A stretch of DNA of 47,152 nucleotides from Curtobacterium sp. A7_M15 (GCF_030705415.1 NZ_JAUZED010000015.1:1-47152); one strand, 5' to 3'. Positions 1-7,885 are shown, numbered from the stretch's first letter. A program made the numbers and translations. The notes: a model not told the origin generated them from the letters alone.

Positions 1-1
1 A

Positions 2-1024
2 ACGGGCTCCGCCGCTGCCGGGCGGGCTGTCGCTGCGGAGCCGAGCCGCGCCTCCACGGCCCGCGCGACGACGACGCCGACCGCCCGTCCGACCACGCTC
101 GCACCGACCGCCGGGGCCACCGGCGGGATCCCGGCCGCCGAGGCGCCGGGGACGACGCCGCAGCCGTCGAGCCTCGACCTGGCGAGCACGTGGACCGCAC
201 CGGCCGACCTCCCTGCGCAGGGGCGGCTGCTCCGGGTCACCATCCCGGCGACACGATCGCACTTCGTCGCACGTCAGGCTCTGCTCTACCTCCCCCCGGC
301 CGCGCTGGTCGCCGATCCGCCGGCCCTGCCGGTCGACGTGCTCCTGTCCGGCCAGTCCCGCGGAGCCGGGCCGGAGGACGTCGAGACCGGCGGACAGATC
401 GAACAGACGATGGACGCGCTGGCGACCCTGGACCGGGGTCTCGCACCGATCGTGGTCGTCCCCGACCAGCTCGGCCCGCGGTCGGCGAACCCGATGTGCG
501 TCGACGGGGCGCTCGGCAACAGCCGGACCTACCTCACCGAGGACGTGCCCGCGTGGGTGACCAGCCACCTGCGGGTGCAGACGGCGGCGTCCGCGTGGAC
601 CATCGGCGGGTTCTCACAGGGCGGGACGTGTGCGATCCAGCTCGGGGCGGGCGACCCCTCGAGGTTCGGCAACCTCGTCGACGTCTCCGGAGAGGACGGA
701 CCCACGCTCGGCAGCGAGGCGAAGACCGTCGACGAGGGGTTCGGTGGGAGCAGGGCGGCGTGGGCGGCTGCGCAGCCGGCGGCCCTGCTCCGTGCCGGGG
801 CGCCGTTCCGGGACTCGAACGCATTCTTCGCGGCGGGCGCCCTGGACACCACCTACGGGCCCGTGATGCCCGTGATGGCCGGGCGTGCCCGGGCGGCGGG
901 GGTGCACGTCGCCACGTGGGTCGTGCCCGGCGGGCGGCACAGTTGGGTCACGGCACGGGCGGCGCTCGCGGCGGGGCTGGACTGGTTGCAGCCGCGGGTG
1001 GGACTGGGTGCACCCGCGGTCTGA
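2..1024 (+). CDS. Secreted-type esterase / alpha-beta hydrolase, 5' end outside window
   Basis: The reading frame is open from the left edge to TGA at 1022-1024, so the start lies upstream. The visible N-terminal part is a Thr/Pro/Ala-rich linker (about 45 residues), followed by a compact alpha/beta-hydrolase domain. The motif GGFSQGG carries the nucleophile serine, and GGRHSW near the C-terminus supplies the probable catalytic histidine. Such folds with a low-complexity N-terminal region occur in actinobacterial cell-surface esterases (esterase D / mycolyltransferase-like superfamily). Substrate cannot be told. Its stop codon abuts the stop of the convergent agmatine deiminase gene, the two stops together forming TGATCA. 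The overlapping frame starting at 190 lacks family features and is a shadow. Confidence 0.8.
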   Translation, partial: TGSAAAGRAVAAEPSRASTARATTTPTARPTTLAPTAGATGGIPAAEAPGTTPQPSSLDLASTWTAPADLPAQGRLLRVTIPATRSHFVARQALLYLPPAALVADPPALPVDVLLSGQSRGAGPEDVETGGQIEQTMDALATLDRGLAPIVVVPDQLGPRSANPMCVDGALGNSRTYLTEDVPAWVTSHLRVQTAASAWTIGGFSQGGTCAIQLGAGDPSRFGNLVDVSGEDGPTLGSEAKTVDEGFGGSRAAWAAAQPAALLRAGAPFRDSNAFFAAGALDTTYGPVMPVMAGRARAAGVHVATWVVPGGRHSWVTARAALAAGLDWLQPRVGLGAPAV

Positions 1025-2053
1025 TCAGGCGGTGGGCGGCGCGGCTGGCTCCTGCTGCGTGATGCAGTGCAACCCGCCACCGCGCGCGAACACCTCGCGC
1101 GCGTCGATCGTCCGGACCTCGCGCCCCGGGTACGCCTCAGCGAGGATGCCCCGCGCGCGGTCGTCCGCCACCGGCTCCCCGAACCCGCACGCGATCACCG
1201 CGCCGTTCACCACGACGTGGTTCACGTAGTTCCAGTCGACCGGCCCGTCGGCGTCGGCGAGCGTCGCAGGTGCCGGCAGCTCGACGATGGTGGCGTCCGT
1301 CGCCTCCTCGATCGCCCGGCGGATCATCGGCATCACGAGGTGGTCCGGGTGCCCGGGATCCGGCTGGGCGTGCAGCAGGACCGTGTCCATCGACGCTCCG
1401 GCGAAGGTCGCGACCATGTCGACGTGCCCCCGGGTGCCGAAGCCGTCGTAGTCGCGGGTCAGACCCCGGGGAAGCCAGACCACGTCGGGGGCGCCGATCG
1501 TCCGGGCCAGCTCCTGCTCCACCCGCGCGCGGTCGGCGTGGGGGTTCCTGCGCGGGTCGAGCTGCACCGTCTCGGTGACGAGCACGCGTCCGGTGCCGTC
1601 GACGTGGATCGCACCGCCCTCGTTGACGAGGAGTGACGGGATCCGCTCCACACCGGCGGCTGCGGCCACGGTGGCGGCGACCTCGGCGTCGCGCGTCCAC
1701 GTCGACCACGGGTTCGCGCCCCAGCCGTTGAAGACCCAGTCCACCGCGCCGCGGGCGCCGGTCACCTCGTCGACCACGAACGTCGGACCGATGTCGCGCA
1801 TCCAGAAGTCGTCGAGGGGCGCTTCGAGCACGTCGACCGCGCCGGCCAGCAGGCGTCGGGCATCGCCACGGGCGACCGGGTCGACCACCACGGTGACGGC
1901 CTGGTACTCGCTGATCGCGTTCGCGGTCGCCGCCCACACGGCACGTGCGGCCTCGGCGCTCGCCGGGTCGTCGCCGAGCGTGAGACCGGGGCGCGGGAAC
2001 GCCATCCAGGTGCGTTCCTGGGGGGCGGTCTCGGGAGGCATGGCCCACGTCAT
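1025..2053 (-). CDS. aguA: Agmatine deiminase (peptidyl-arginine deiminase family)
   Basis: 342 aa. Hydrolyses agmatine to N-carbamoylputrescine and ammonia in the cytoplasm. Family motifs are present in order: PQERTWMAFP near the N-terminus, WMRDIGP, LVNEGGAIHVDG, GHVDM with the catalytic histidine, and GGGLHCITQQEP near the C-terminus with the catalytic cysteine. Length matches the family. The start at 2053 gives the typical N-terminus; longer versions of the frame run into the upstream gene. The ATGA overlap (2050-2053) with the stop of the amidase gene indicates translational coupling in one operon. The pair forms the two-step agmatine to putrescine route. Confidence 0.93.
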   Translation of the reverse strand: MTWAMPPETAPQERTWMAFPRPGLTLGDDPASAEAARAVWAATANAISEYQAVTVVVDPVARGDARRLLAGAVDVLEAPLDDFWMRDIGPTFVVDEVTGARGAVDWVFNGWGANPWSTWTRDAEVAATVAAAAGVERIPSLLVNEGGAIHVDGTGRVLVTETVQLDPRRNPHADRARVEQELARTIGAPDVVWLPRGLTRDYDGFGTRGHVDMVATFAGASMDTVLLHAQPDPGHPDHLVMPMIRRAIEEATDATIVELPAPATLADADGPVDWNYVNHVVVNGAVIACGFGEPVADDRARGILAEAYPGREVRTIDAREVFARGGGLHCITQQEPAAPPTA

Positions 2054-3120
2054 GCGCGCACCTCGCGTCCGGTGGGGGTCGCGTCCTCTCGCGTGGTCGC
2101 CTGCTGCCGTCGGGTCGCGTGGTCCTCGACCGCTGCCTCGATCGCGTCGCGTGCGCCGTACGCGTGGCGTTCCTCGTCGACGGGGGCGACGAGCGTGCCG
2201 TACAGGTCCGGGCGGCGCGTGACGTAGAACGGGAAGAGCCGCAGCCACTCCGTGCGGGCGTCGAGGTCGAGGTCGGCGACGAGTGCGACACTCGCGTCCC
2301 GTGGAGCCTCGACCAGCACGCGGCCGAACGGGTCGGAGATGAACGACGAGCCGTAGAAGGTGATGTCGCCCTCGTCGCCCCAGCGGTTCGGGACGACCAT
2401 GAACTGGCCCGACGTGATGCCGTTCGCCACGATGACCTGCCGCCAGATCGGGGCGGTGTCGAACGCGGGGAAGGTCGGCTCGGAACCGATCGCCGTCGGG
2501 TACGCCAGGACCTCGCTGCCGGCCAGGCCGTAGGACCGGGCGACCTCGGGGAACCACTCGTCCCAGCAGGTCGGCAGACCCACGCGGGCGCCGAGCCCGG
2601 CGTGCTCGTACACCGGGAAGGCGTCGGCGTCGGCACCCGGGCGGAAGTACGTGTCCTCGTAGTAGCCGGCGCTGATCGGGATGTGGGTCTTGCGCGTCCG
2701 CCCGACGAGCGTGCCGTCCGGGGCGACGAGGACGGCGGTGTTGTAGCCGCGCGGGTCCTCGGGGTGGTCGTCGGCGGCCGGCCGCTCGTACAGCGAGGCA
2801 TGCACGAACACCCCGTGCGCCGTTGCCTGGGCGCGGGCGAACGCGACCGTCGGACCGTCCTCGAGCGACTCGGCCAGATCCTTCGGCGTACCGGTCGCCG
2901 GGGTGTCGCCCGGGTAGCGCGAGAGCGTCAGTTCCGGGAGGAACACGGCGGTGGCACCGTTCGCCGCCGCGGTCGCGATGCCGTCCGCGAGCTGTGCACG
3001 GTGGGCTGTGGGGTCCTCGAGCCACCGGGACTGGACGAGGCCGACCCGCACCCGGCGCCGGGGGTGGCCGGTGTCCTCGTGCAGGGGGGAGGGCTGCGGG
3101 GTGCCGGTGCTGACGTCCAT
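2050..3120 (-). CDS. aguB: N-carbamoylputrescine amidase (nitrilase superfamily)
   Basis: 356 aa. A carbon-nitrogen hydrolase expected to turn N-carbamoylputrescine into putrescine, CO2 and ammonia. The catalytic triad is visible: Glu in FLPELTLS, Lys in RKTHIP, Cys in PTCWDEWFPE. It has a longer N-terminus (about 23 residues before VRVGLVQ) and a polar C-terminal tail of about 45 residues compared with typical AguB. First gene of the aguB-aguA operon. There is no Shine-Dalgarno before the ATG; a -10 box ends 6 bases upstream, so the mRNA may be leaderless. The alternative is a related ureidopropionase or generic nitrilase, but linkage to aguA makes AguB most likely. Confidence 0.88.
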   Translation of the reverse strand: MDVSTGTPQPSPLHEDTGHPRRRVRVGLVQSRWLEDPTAHRAQLADGIATAAANGATAVFLPELTLSRYPGDTPATGTPKDLAESLEDGPTVAFARAQATAHGVFVHASLYERPAADDHPEDPRGYNTAVLVAPDGTLVGRTRKTHIPISAGYYEDTYFRPGADADAFPVYEHAGLGARVGLPTCWDEWFPEVARSYGLAGSEVLAYPTAIGSEPTFPAFDTAPIWRQVIVANGITSGQFMVVPNRWGDEGDITFYGSSFISDPFGRVLVEAPRDASVALVADLDLDARTEWLRLFPFYVTRRPDLYGTLVAPVDEERHAYGARDAIEAAVEDHATRRQQATTREDATPTGREVRA

Positions 3121-3126
3121 GACGCC

Positions 3127-3155
3127 ATTGTTGATCGTGCGATCAACGAGCGCAA
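3127..3155 (-). promoter_or_regulatory. aguBA promoter with palindromic operator
   Basis: Reading the minus strand: -35 TTGCGC (3150-3155), 17-base spacer, -10 AACAAT (3127-3132), then 6 bases to the ATG. An 18-base palindrome GTTGATCG-TG-CGATCAAC (3130-3147) fills the spacer and overlaps the -10. Such placement is typical of repressor operators of TetR or GntR proteins. The cognate regulator is not obvious; the adjacent HTH protein is of another class. Confidence 0.6.
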
Positions 3156-3168
3156 CCCCCGCGTCGGA

Positions 3169-4011
3169 TCAGGCGCGGCTGGCCGTCGAGCCGATCACGG
3201 CGAGCAGCTGGAGTCGCTCGGCACTCTCACTCCCCGGTTCGGCGGTGTAGACGAGCAGGTTCTGCGAGCTGTCGGGGTCCTGCAGCACCTGGCACTGCAG
3301 GGTGAGCAGTCCGACCTCGGGGTGGCGGTAGGTCTTCACGTCACGCGGGCGGATGCCGACCTCGTGGCGCGCCCAGACCTCGCGGAACTCCTCGCTCGTC
3401 GCCAGCAGCCGTTCGGCCAGGTGTGCGGCACGGGACGCGGGTCCGCGGCGAGCGATGGCGCCGCGGAGACCCGAGGCGTACATCCGGGACAGGAAGGCGT
3501 GGTCCTCGACCGGGTGGAGGTCCCGGGCCCGCGGATCGGCGAACCAGCGGTAGCCGATGCTCCGGTCGTCGCCTCGTCGGCCACTGGCGTCGCCGGTGAG
3601 TTCGGCGGCGAGGGGCGTCTGCTGCAGCGTCTCGCCCAGCTCGGTCACGATCTCGGCGGGACTGTCGGCCAGCCGGTCGAAGATCCGCATCATGCCGGGA
3701 CTGACGTGGTCGCCGCCGGAGGCCGCGGTGGGCGGCTCGTGTCCGGCGAGGCGGAAGAGGTGGTCGCGCTCCGCGATCGTGAGGCGCAGGCCCTGCGCGA
3801 TCGACGCGAGCATCTGGTCGGACGGTTGTGGCCCGCGCTCCCGTTCCAGGCGAGCGTAGTAATCGACGGACATGTTGCTCAGCAGCGCCGCCTCCTCGCG
3901 CCGGAGCCCGCTCGTGCGGCGACGCTGACCCCTGGGCAGGCCGACGTCCTCGGGCTGCAGGGCCGTCCGACGGCTTCGGAGGAAGTCCGCGAGGGAGACT
4001 CTGTCGATCAT
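3169..4011 (-). CDS. XRE/MmyB-type HTH transcriptional regulator
   Basis: 280 aa. N-terminal helix-turn-helix (about residues 5-75) with LRREEAALLSNMSVDYYARLERER, in short the LRREE...SVDYYxRLE signature of the MmyB-like XRE class. It is followed by a C-terminal ligand-binding MmyB-like domain (about 95-270) containing YRWFADP and the VGLLTLQCQV stretch. Such proteins are usually repressors of a divergent oxidoreductase or transporter, here the SDR at 4138. Start at 4011 is chosen because GGGAGAGG lies upstream at good distance; an earlier ATG (4047) would add 12 unconserved residues. A second protein of this class lies at 42064-42897. Confidence 0.88.
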   Translation of the reverse strand: MIDRVSLADFLRSRRTALQPEDVGLPRGQRRRTSGLRREEAALLSNMSVDYYARLERERGPQPSDQMLASIAQGLRLTIAERDHLFRLAGHEPPTAASGGDHVSPGMMRIFDRLADSPAEIVTELGETLQQTPLAAELTGDASGRRGDDRSIGYRWFADPRARDLHPVEDHAFLSRMYASGLRGAIARRGPASRAAHLAERLLATSEEFREVWARHEVGIRPRDVKTYRHPEVGLLTLQCQVLQDPDSSQNLLVYTAEPGSESAERLQLLAVIGSTASRA

Positions 4012-4043
4012 GCGCCCATCCTCTCCCGGGGCGGCGACCGCAG

Positions 4044-4064
4044 CCACGGATCGTCAGGCCGTGG
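4044..4064. promoter_or_regulatory. Inverted repeat in divergent regulator/SDR intergenic region
   Basis: CCACGG-N9-CCGTGG lies in the 126-base gap between the divergent MmyB-type regulator and the SDR. It is a reasonable candidate operator for that regulator by position only. No convincing -10 is seen on either side. Confidence 0.35.
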
Positions 4065-4137
4065 TTGCGGGCGCTCGCCGGGGCGACGATCGTCTCGGGT
4101 GCCGGAGCGGCACTCACCACGACGGAAGCGGCTGACC

Positions 4138-5070
4138 ATGGCACGGAACGAACCCATCTCCCTCCCGGACCTGCACGGACGTCGGGTACTGGTGACCGGA
4201 GCGAGCGACGGCATCGGACTCGAGATCGCAGGGCGCTTCGCCGGCGCCGGAGCCGAGGTCGTCGTGCCGGTGCGCAACCGCGACAAGGGGGCGGCTGCCG
4301 TCGCCCGGATCACCGCGCACCACCCGGATGCCTCCGTCGTGCTCGAGGACCTGGACCTGTCCTCGCTCGAGTCCGTGTCGACGCTCGGGGAGCGGCTGCG
4401 CTCCGAGGGCACCCCGATCGACGTCCTCGTCGGGAACGCCGGCGTGATGAACCCGCCCGAGCGGCAGACGACCCGGGACGGCTTCGAGCTGCAGTTCGGG
4501 ACGAACCACCTCGGGCACGTCGCGCTCGTCGGGGGGCTGCTCCCGCTGCTGCGCGCCGCGAACGGTCGTGTCGTGATGCAGTCCAGCGTCGCGGCGCAGC
4601 GGGCTTCGATCCGCTGGGACGACCTGCAGTCGGAGCGGGACTACGACGTCGCCCGGGCGTACGGGCAGTCGAAACTCGCGTGCGCGCTCTTCGCCCTCGA
4701 GCTCGGCCGAAGGAGCCGGACTGATGGCTGGGGGATCACGAGTGCGGTCAGTCACCCCGGCGTCGCCCCCACGAGCCTGCTCGCCGCCCGCCCGGAGATC
4801 GGACGCTCGGGCGACACCGTGGCCGTCCGGCTCATCCGCTGGTTGTCGGCGCGCGGTCTCATCGTCGGGACGCCCGCCTCGGCGGCGGAGCCGGCCCTGC
4901 TCGCGGCGACGGACGCGGACCTCGACGGCGGATTCGTCGGTCCGACCGGCCCGGGGCAGCTCGGCGGACCGGCTGGCCTGCGGAAGCCGTGGGCGCCGCT
5001 GCTCCGCGATGAGGACGCCGCTCGGCTCTGGGACGTGTCGGAGGAGCTCGTCGCCCGCCCGGTCAGCTGA
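4138..5070 (+). CDS. Short-chain dehydrogenase/reductase (retinol dehydrogenase-like)
   Basis: 310 aa. NAD(P)-binding motif TGASDGIG near residue 20, NAG at about residue 100, catalytic YGQSK (YxxxK) about residue 180. The long C-terminal part after the active site fits the retinol dehydrogenase / protochlorophyllide reductase-like group rather than FabG. Substrate unknown. ATG at 4138 is preceded by GGAAG about 8-10 bases upstream; the open frame continues far upstream but only as a shadow of the agu genes. Divergent from the MmyB-type regulator, which may control it. Its 3' end overlaps the convergent membrane-protein gene by 8 bases. Confidence 0.85.
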   Translation: MARNEPISLPDLHGRRVLVTGASDGIGLEIAGRFAGAGAEVVVPVRNRDKGAAAVARITAHHPDASVVLEDLDLSSLESVSTLGERLRSEGTPIDVLVGNAGVMNPPERQTTRDGFELQFGTNHLGHVALVGGLLPLLRAANGRVVMQSSVAAQRASIRWDDLQSERDYDVARAYGQSKLACALFALELGRRSRTDGWGITSAVSHPGVAPTSLLAARPEIGRSGDTVAVRLIRWLSARGLIVGTPASAAEPALLAATDADLDGGFVGPTGPGQLGGPAGLRKPWAPLLRDEDAARLWDVSEELVARPVS

Positions 5071-5716
5071 TGATGTTCACCGCGCGCGAGATGACGAGCG
5101 CCAGCAGGATGAAGCCGCCGATCGACTGGTAGGCCATGATCATCTTCGCCCGGACGGTCATCGGCATCGTGTCCGTCGGGCTGAACGCCATCATGTTCGT
5201 CAGGGCGACGTAGAGGTAGTCGAGGTACACCGGCCGCCAGCCGGCAGTCTTGGGGTCGGTCTCCTGCGGGAACTGGAAGTCGGCGCGGTCGGTCACCCAC
5301 AGTCCCGGCTGCCGTCGGGCGACCGGGCCGCCTCGGTCGAGTTCCCAGTACACGAGCCCGAACGCGATGATGCTGCTCACCCAGACCTGCAGGGCGGTCA
5401 GGAGCACCGCGCCGCCGTCGGGGTGGCCGTGCAGCAGCTCGTCGAGCGTGCGGACGACGGTCAGCTGGTTCGCCACCGTCAGCAGGACCGCGAGGCCCGT
5501 GGACAACCAGCGCGACCAGGTCGTCTCTCTCGTCAGCCGCCGGGGGTTGAAGACGATGAGCGGTGTGAGGAGCAGGACGCCGAGGAGCGGGACCACCCAG
5601 GACGGGAAGAAGAGGACCTCGTCGGGCAGGAACAGGCTCAGCGCGAGGTTGACGAGCACGGCGACGGCGACCGGCCCGCGGTGCTCGTGCGTGGGTGTGG
5701 TCCGCGTCGTCGTCAC
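5063..5716 (-). CDS. Integral membrane protein, DUF1345/ion-channel-like
   Basis: 217 aa with about five hydrophobic segments: two near the N-terminus, two in the middle and one at the C-terminus. The stretch DYLYVALTNMMAFSPTDT followed by MPMTxxAKxIMAYQS resembles the pore-loop region of DUF1345 and related two-helix channel-like proteins. The canonical potassium filter TVGYG is absent, so ion selectivity is not claimed. Start is GTG at 5716 with only a weak ribosome site. The far upstream region holds the RNA/microprotein locus on the other strand. Confidence 0.65.
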   Translation of the reverse strand: MTTTRTTPTHEHRGPVAVAVLVNLALSLFLPDEVLFFPSWVVPLLGVLLLTPLIVFNPRRLTRETTWSRWLSTGLAVLLTVANQLTVVRTLDELLHGHPDGGAVLLTALQVWVSSIIAFGLVYWELDRGGPVARRQPGLWVTDRADFQFPQETDPKTAGWRPVYLDYLYVALTNMMAFSPTDTMPMTVRAKMIMAYQSIGGFILLALVISRAVNIIS

Positions 5717-5819
5717 GGGTCCGAGTGTGGCACTCCGACATCGTTCCGGGCCCGTGCGACCCGTGAGGGTCCGGTCAGTACGACGCCCGCGTCACGCCCT
5801 GTGGAACGTAGAACATCAG

Positions 5820-6047
5820 TAGGCTGATCGCAGACCGCGCGACCGCCGGGACGCGGCCCGAGCAAGGATGAAGCCCACCGCTGGGGAAACAGCGATGGGC
5901 TTCGAATTGCTCTCCGAGTGGAGAACGAGGGACACAAGGCGTCCCGAGCTTGAACTCGGAGGCAGTGTAACCCGATCACCGTCGGGTCGCACGTCCCTCT
6001 GCCCCTGCTCTTCGTGTCCGCCGGCGCTGACACGGAAGGTGGTTCGG
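5820..6047 (+). ncRNA. Structured leader RNA, copy A (with antisense promoter candidate)
   Basis: Occupies the 331-base gene-poor stretch 5717-6047. Putative -10 TAGGCT at 5820-5825, so transcript from about 5832. Helices: CCGCG/CGCGG (5835-5856); a long hairpin 5860-5912 built of GAGCAA/TTGCTC, GAAGCCCA/TGGGCTTC and CGCTG/CAGCG with loop GGGAAA; TCTCC/GGAGA (5911-5924); GGGAC/GTCCC (5929-5945); CCGAG/CTCGG (5944-5959); CCCGA/TCGGG (5971-5986). A long-range alternative pairs GAGGGAC (5927) with GTCCCTC (5993). AGTGTA (5964-5969) reads as -10 TACACT on the minus strand. GTGTCCGCCGGCGCTGACAC (6014-6033) precedes the ribosome site GGAAGG. Copy B at 18506-18744 shares these blocks. Function unknown. 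Confidence 0.6.
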
Positions 6048-6158
6048 GTGTCCTCCGACGACGAACCGCGTCGACGCCGTCAGGTGCCGTGGTTGGGGAT
6101 CGCGGCGTTGCTCGTGACCCTGGCCCGGTTCCCGCACGACGTGTGGCGCAAGGGCTGA
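6048..6158 (+). CDS. 36-aa microprotein, copy A
   Basis: 36 aa: acidic/basic N-terminus (SSDDEPRRRR), a short hydrophobic helix (VPWLGIAALLVTLA) and a basic C-terminus ending HDVWRKG. Start GTG at 6048 with GGAAGG eight bases upstream; the start aligns exactly with the ATG of copy B (18505), whose Shine-Dalgarno has the same 8-base spacing. About 21 of 36 residues match copy B, best in RRQVPWLGIA.LLVT and HD.WRKG. Small amphipathic/membrane peptide; size, charge pattern and long structured leader recall type I toxins, but a benign membrane regulator is equally possible. The frame is open upstream to 5868, which I consider leader rather than coding. Confidence 0.65.
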   Translation: MSSDDEPRRRRQVPWLGIAALLVTLARFPHDVWRKG

Positions 6159-6209
6159 GTCCAGGGTGTCCAGCGCTCTCGCCGCCGCGGGGCACCCGTC
6201 GGGACCCGC

Positions 6210-7292
6210 TCAGCCGACGCGCGCCGATGCCCGGTCGTCCTCGACCTCCGCGCGGATCACCGCGAGCGCGAACCCGCGCCGACCACGGGTCGTCCACACC
6301 GCGACGACCGACGTGACCGCGAGCACGAAGGCGAGGAACGCCGAGAACGGGACGTCCAGGGCGAGCAGTGCCGCCCACCCGCCGGAGCCGAGCGCCCAGC
6401 GCACCACGCGCCTCCCGGTCCCCGGTGTCGGGGTCGGACGCAGCCGGACGACGTGCTCGCCCAGGGTGCGGCCCGTCGCGAGCACGATCACGAGCTGGGC
6501 GAACGGGGCGACCAGGGCACCGGCGGTGATGAGCGTGTCGAGCACGGGGTCCCGGTCGTCCCGCCCGGAGATCGCCCACACCAGGGCGGTACCGACGCTC
6601 AACGTGCCGGACAGGAGCCAGATCGACAGCACGTCGGCGAGCATGCCCGAGAACCGGCGTGCGGCGGTGACCGGACGCGGGGCGCCCGCGTCGGTGTTCC
6701 GGCCGGAACCGGCCAGCACTCCCACGAGCGGGGCGAGGAGCGTGCCGAGCACGGCGCCCGTCGTGTTCGCGAGCAGGTCGTCGACGTCGAAGAGTCGGTA
6801 CGAGCAGGGGTAGAGGAACCAGTCGCCGGTGAGCTGCGTCGTCTCGATGAGCAGGGAGGCCACGAACCCGACGCCGAGTCCGATGAGCAGGCCGACGAGC
6901 ACGCGGTTCCGGGCGATGGCGTGCCGTGCGAGTGCTCCGAGGGGCACGAAGAGCAGGACGTTGAACAGGACCTGCGCGGACGCCGGGTTGGCGAGCAGTG
7001 ATCGGGGGCCGGAGATGCCACCCTCCTTGGCCACGTCCCCGACGAACGCGAACGGCGTCAGCTGCGGCGAGGCCGCGTTCCGGCACATCGTCGCGACGTC
7101 GTCGGGCAGCGGCAGCAGCGTGTACGTGACGAGCGCGAGGGCGTACACGAGCGTGCCGAACGCGACGAGCGAGCGTCGGAACCCGAGCTGCCCGTGGCGG
7201 CGGTACTCCCACGCCGTCCACGGTACGAGCGCCCCGACGGCGAGGACGGTCCCGACGACGAACGCGATCACGCCTGGCAGCACGGTTCCCAT
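6210..7292 (-). CDS. VanZ-like / RDD-family membrane protein
   Basis: 360 aa. N-terminal half (about residues 1-190) is a VanZ-like domain with four to five membrane segments and the pattern FNVLLFVPLGA...E..Q...DVDDLLANTTGAVLG. C-terminal half (about 210-350) is an RDD-type domain with TLGEHVVRLRP between hydrophobic helices. VanZ-RDD fusions are common in actinobacteria; function unknown, possibly envelope or glycopeptide-stress related. Start at 7292 is set by the hydrophobic N-terminus MGTVLPGVIAF; a minus-strand TACCGT (7300-7305) ends 7 bases before it, so transcription may be leaderless. Divergent from the lipoprotein gene. Confidence 0.8.
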   Translation of the reverse strand: MGTVLPGVIAFVVGTVLAVGALVPWTAWEYRRHGQLGFRRSLVAFGTLVYALALVTYTLLPLPDDVATMCRNAASPQLTPFAFVGDVAKEGGISGPRSLLANPASAQVLFNVLLFVPLGALARHAIARNRVLVGLLIGLGVGFVASLLIETTQLTGDWFLYPCSYRLFDVDDLLANTTGAVLGTLLAPLVGVLAGSGRNTDAGAPRPVTAARRFSGMLADVLSIWLLSGTLSVGTALVWAISGRDDRDPVLDTLITAGALVAPFAQLVIVLATGRTLGEHVVRLRPTPTPGTGRRVVRWALGSGGWAALLALDVPFSAFLAFVLAVTSVVAVWTTRGRRGFALAVIRAEVEDDRASARVG

Positions 7293-7428
7293 GCGGTCGA
7301 CGGTACTGACCTCGCGGGCGCACGGAACCGATGTCAACCGCTCGGAGGACCCGGGATCGACCCCACGTCGCACGGGGTCGCCACGCGCGGGGGACGATCC
7401 GCGGCCGGTGGGTGCGCAGGCTGGTGGC

Positions 7429-7875
7429 ATGTCCGAACGCAACCGTCCCACCGTCCGTCTCCTGGCCGCCGCCGTCGTCGCGGGGTCCGTCGCCGTGCTC
7501 GCGACCGGGTGCAGCTTCGTCCAGCAGCAGACCGGCGACGCGTGGTCCGTGACCTACGAGGTCCGCGTCGACCAGCCGGGCGGCGCCTCGCTCAGCGACG
7601 TGCGGGTCGAGGGTGCCGATCGGCGCGGCGAAGCGCCCGAGGTCCACCGGCTCGGCGCCGAGCAGACCGCGGCCTCGGACGGCGAGGGGTCGCGCTGGGA
7701 GCACGATGCGATCGTCCTCGCCGGGCAGCGGGCGTCCGTGCGGGCGACCCCGGGCGGCGGCGCGACGGCGACGTGCCGGATCCTGCTCGACGGCGAGCGC
7801 GAGATCGCGCGCGAGACCTCGTCGCGGCCGGGCGACGAGGTGCGGTGCTCGGCCGACACCCCGCCCTTCGACTGA
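7429..7875 (+). CDS. Putative secreted lipoprotein, unknown function
   Basis: 148 aa. N-terminus with Arg10, a hydrophobic stretch and lipobox LATGC with lipid-accepting Cys28, so exported by Sec and anchored to the membrane outer face. The mature part looks beta-rich (WSVTYEVRVDQPGGASLSDV, then repeated strand patterns) and has two further cysteines near the C-terminus (TCRI and RCSAD) that could form a disulfide. Similar small actinobacterial lipoproteins are annotated hypothetical, sometimes MmpS-like by fold; I do not assign it. Divergent from the VanZ/RDD gene with 136 bases between. Confidence 0.75.
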   Translation: MSERNRPTVRLLAAAVVAGSVAVLATGCSFVQQQTGDAWSVTYEVRVDQPGGASLSDVRVEGADRRGEAPEVHRLGAEQTAASDGEGSRWEHDAIVLAGQRASVRATPGGGATATCRILLDGEREIARETSSRPGDEVRCSADTPPFD

Positions 7876-7885
7876 CGGAGCGTCA
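7873..7885. terminator. Short palindrome joining two convergent stop codons
   Basis: TGACG-gag-CGTCA: the TGA (7873-7875) of the lipoprotein and the TGA (minus strand, 7883-7885) of the amine oxidase form the ends of a small hairpin. Possible compact bidirectional terminator, though only a 5-base-pair stem. Confidence 0.3.

Noticed and set aside
2119-4137. Very long plus-strand frame upstream of the SDR.
   Set aside because: It is antisense to aguA, aguB and the HTH regulator, has biased Arg/Gly/Val composition and no domain; it is a GC-rich shadow of real genes.
5868-6047. Open frame from ATG 5868 (starts MKPTAGETAMGF) that joins the 36-aa microprotein in frame; copy B has a similar start VKPTTGATVMGF.
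   Set aside because: In copy B this frame stops after 29 codons and is not joined to the microprotein. The shared residues are explained by the conserved hairpin, and no ribosome site precedes either start. A short leader peptide is not excluded.
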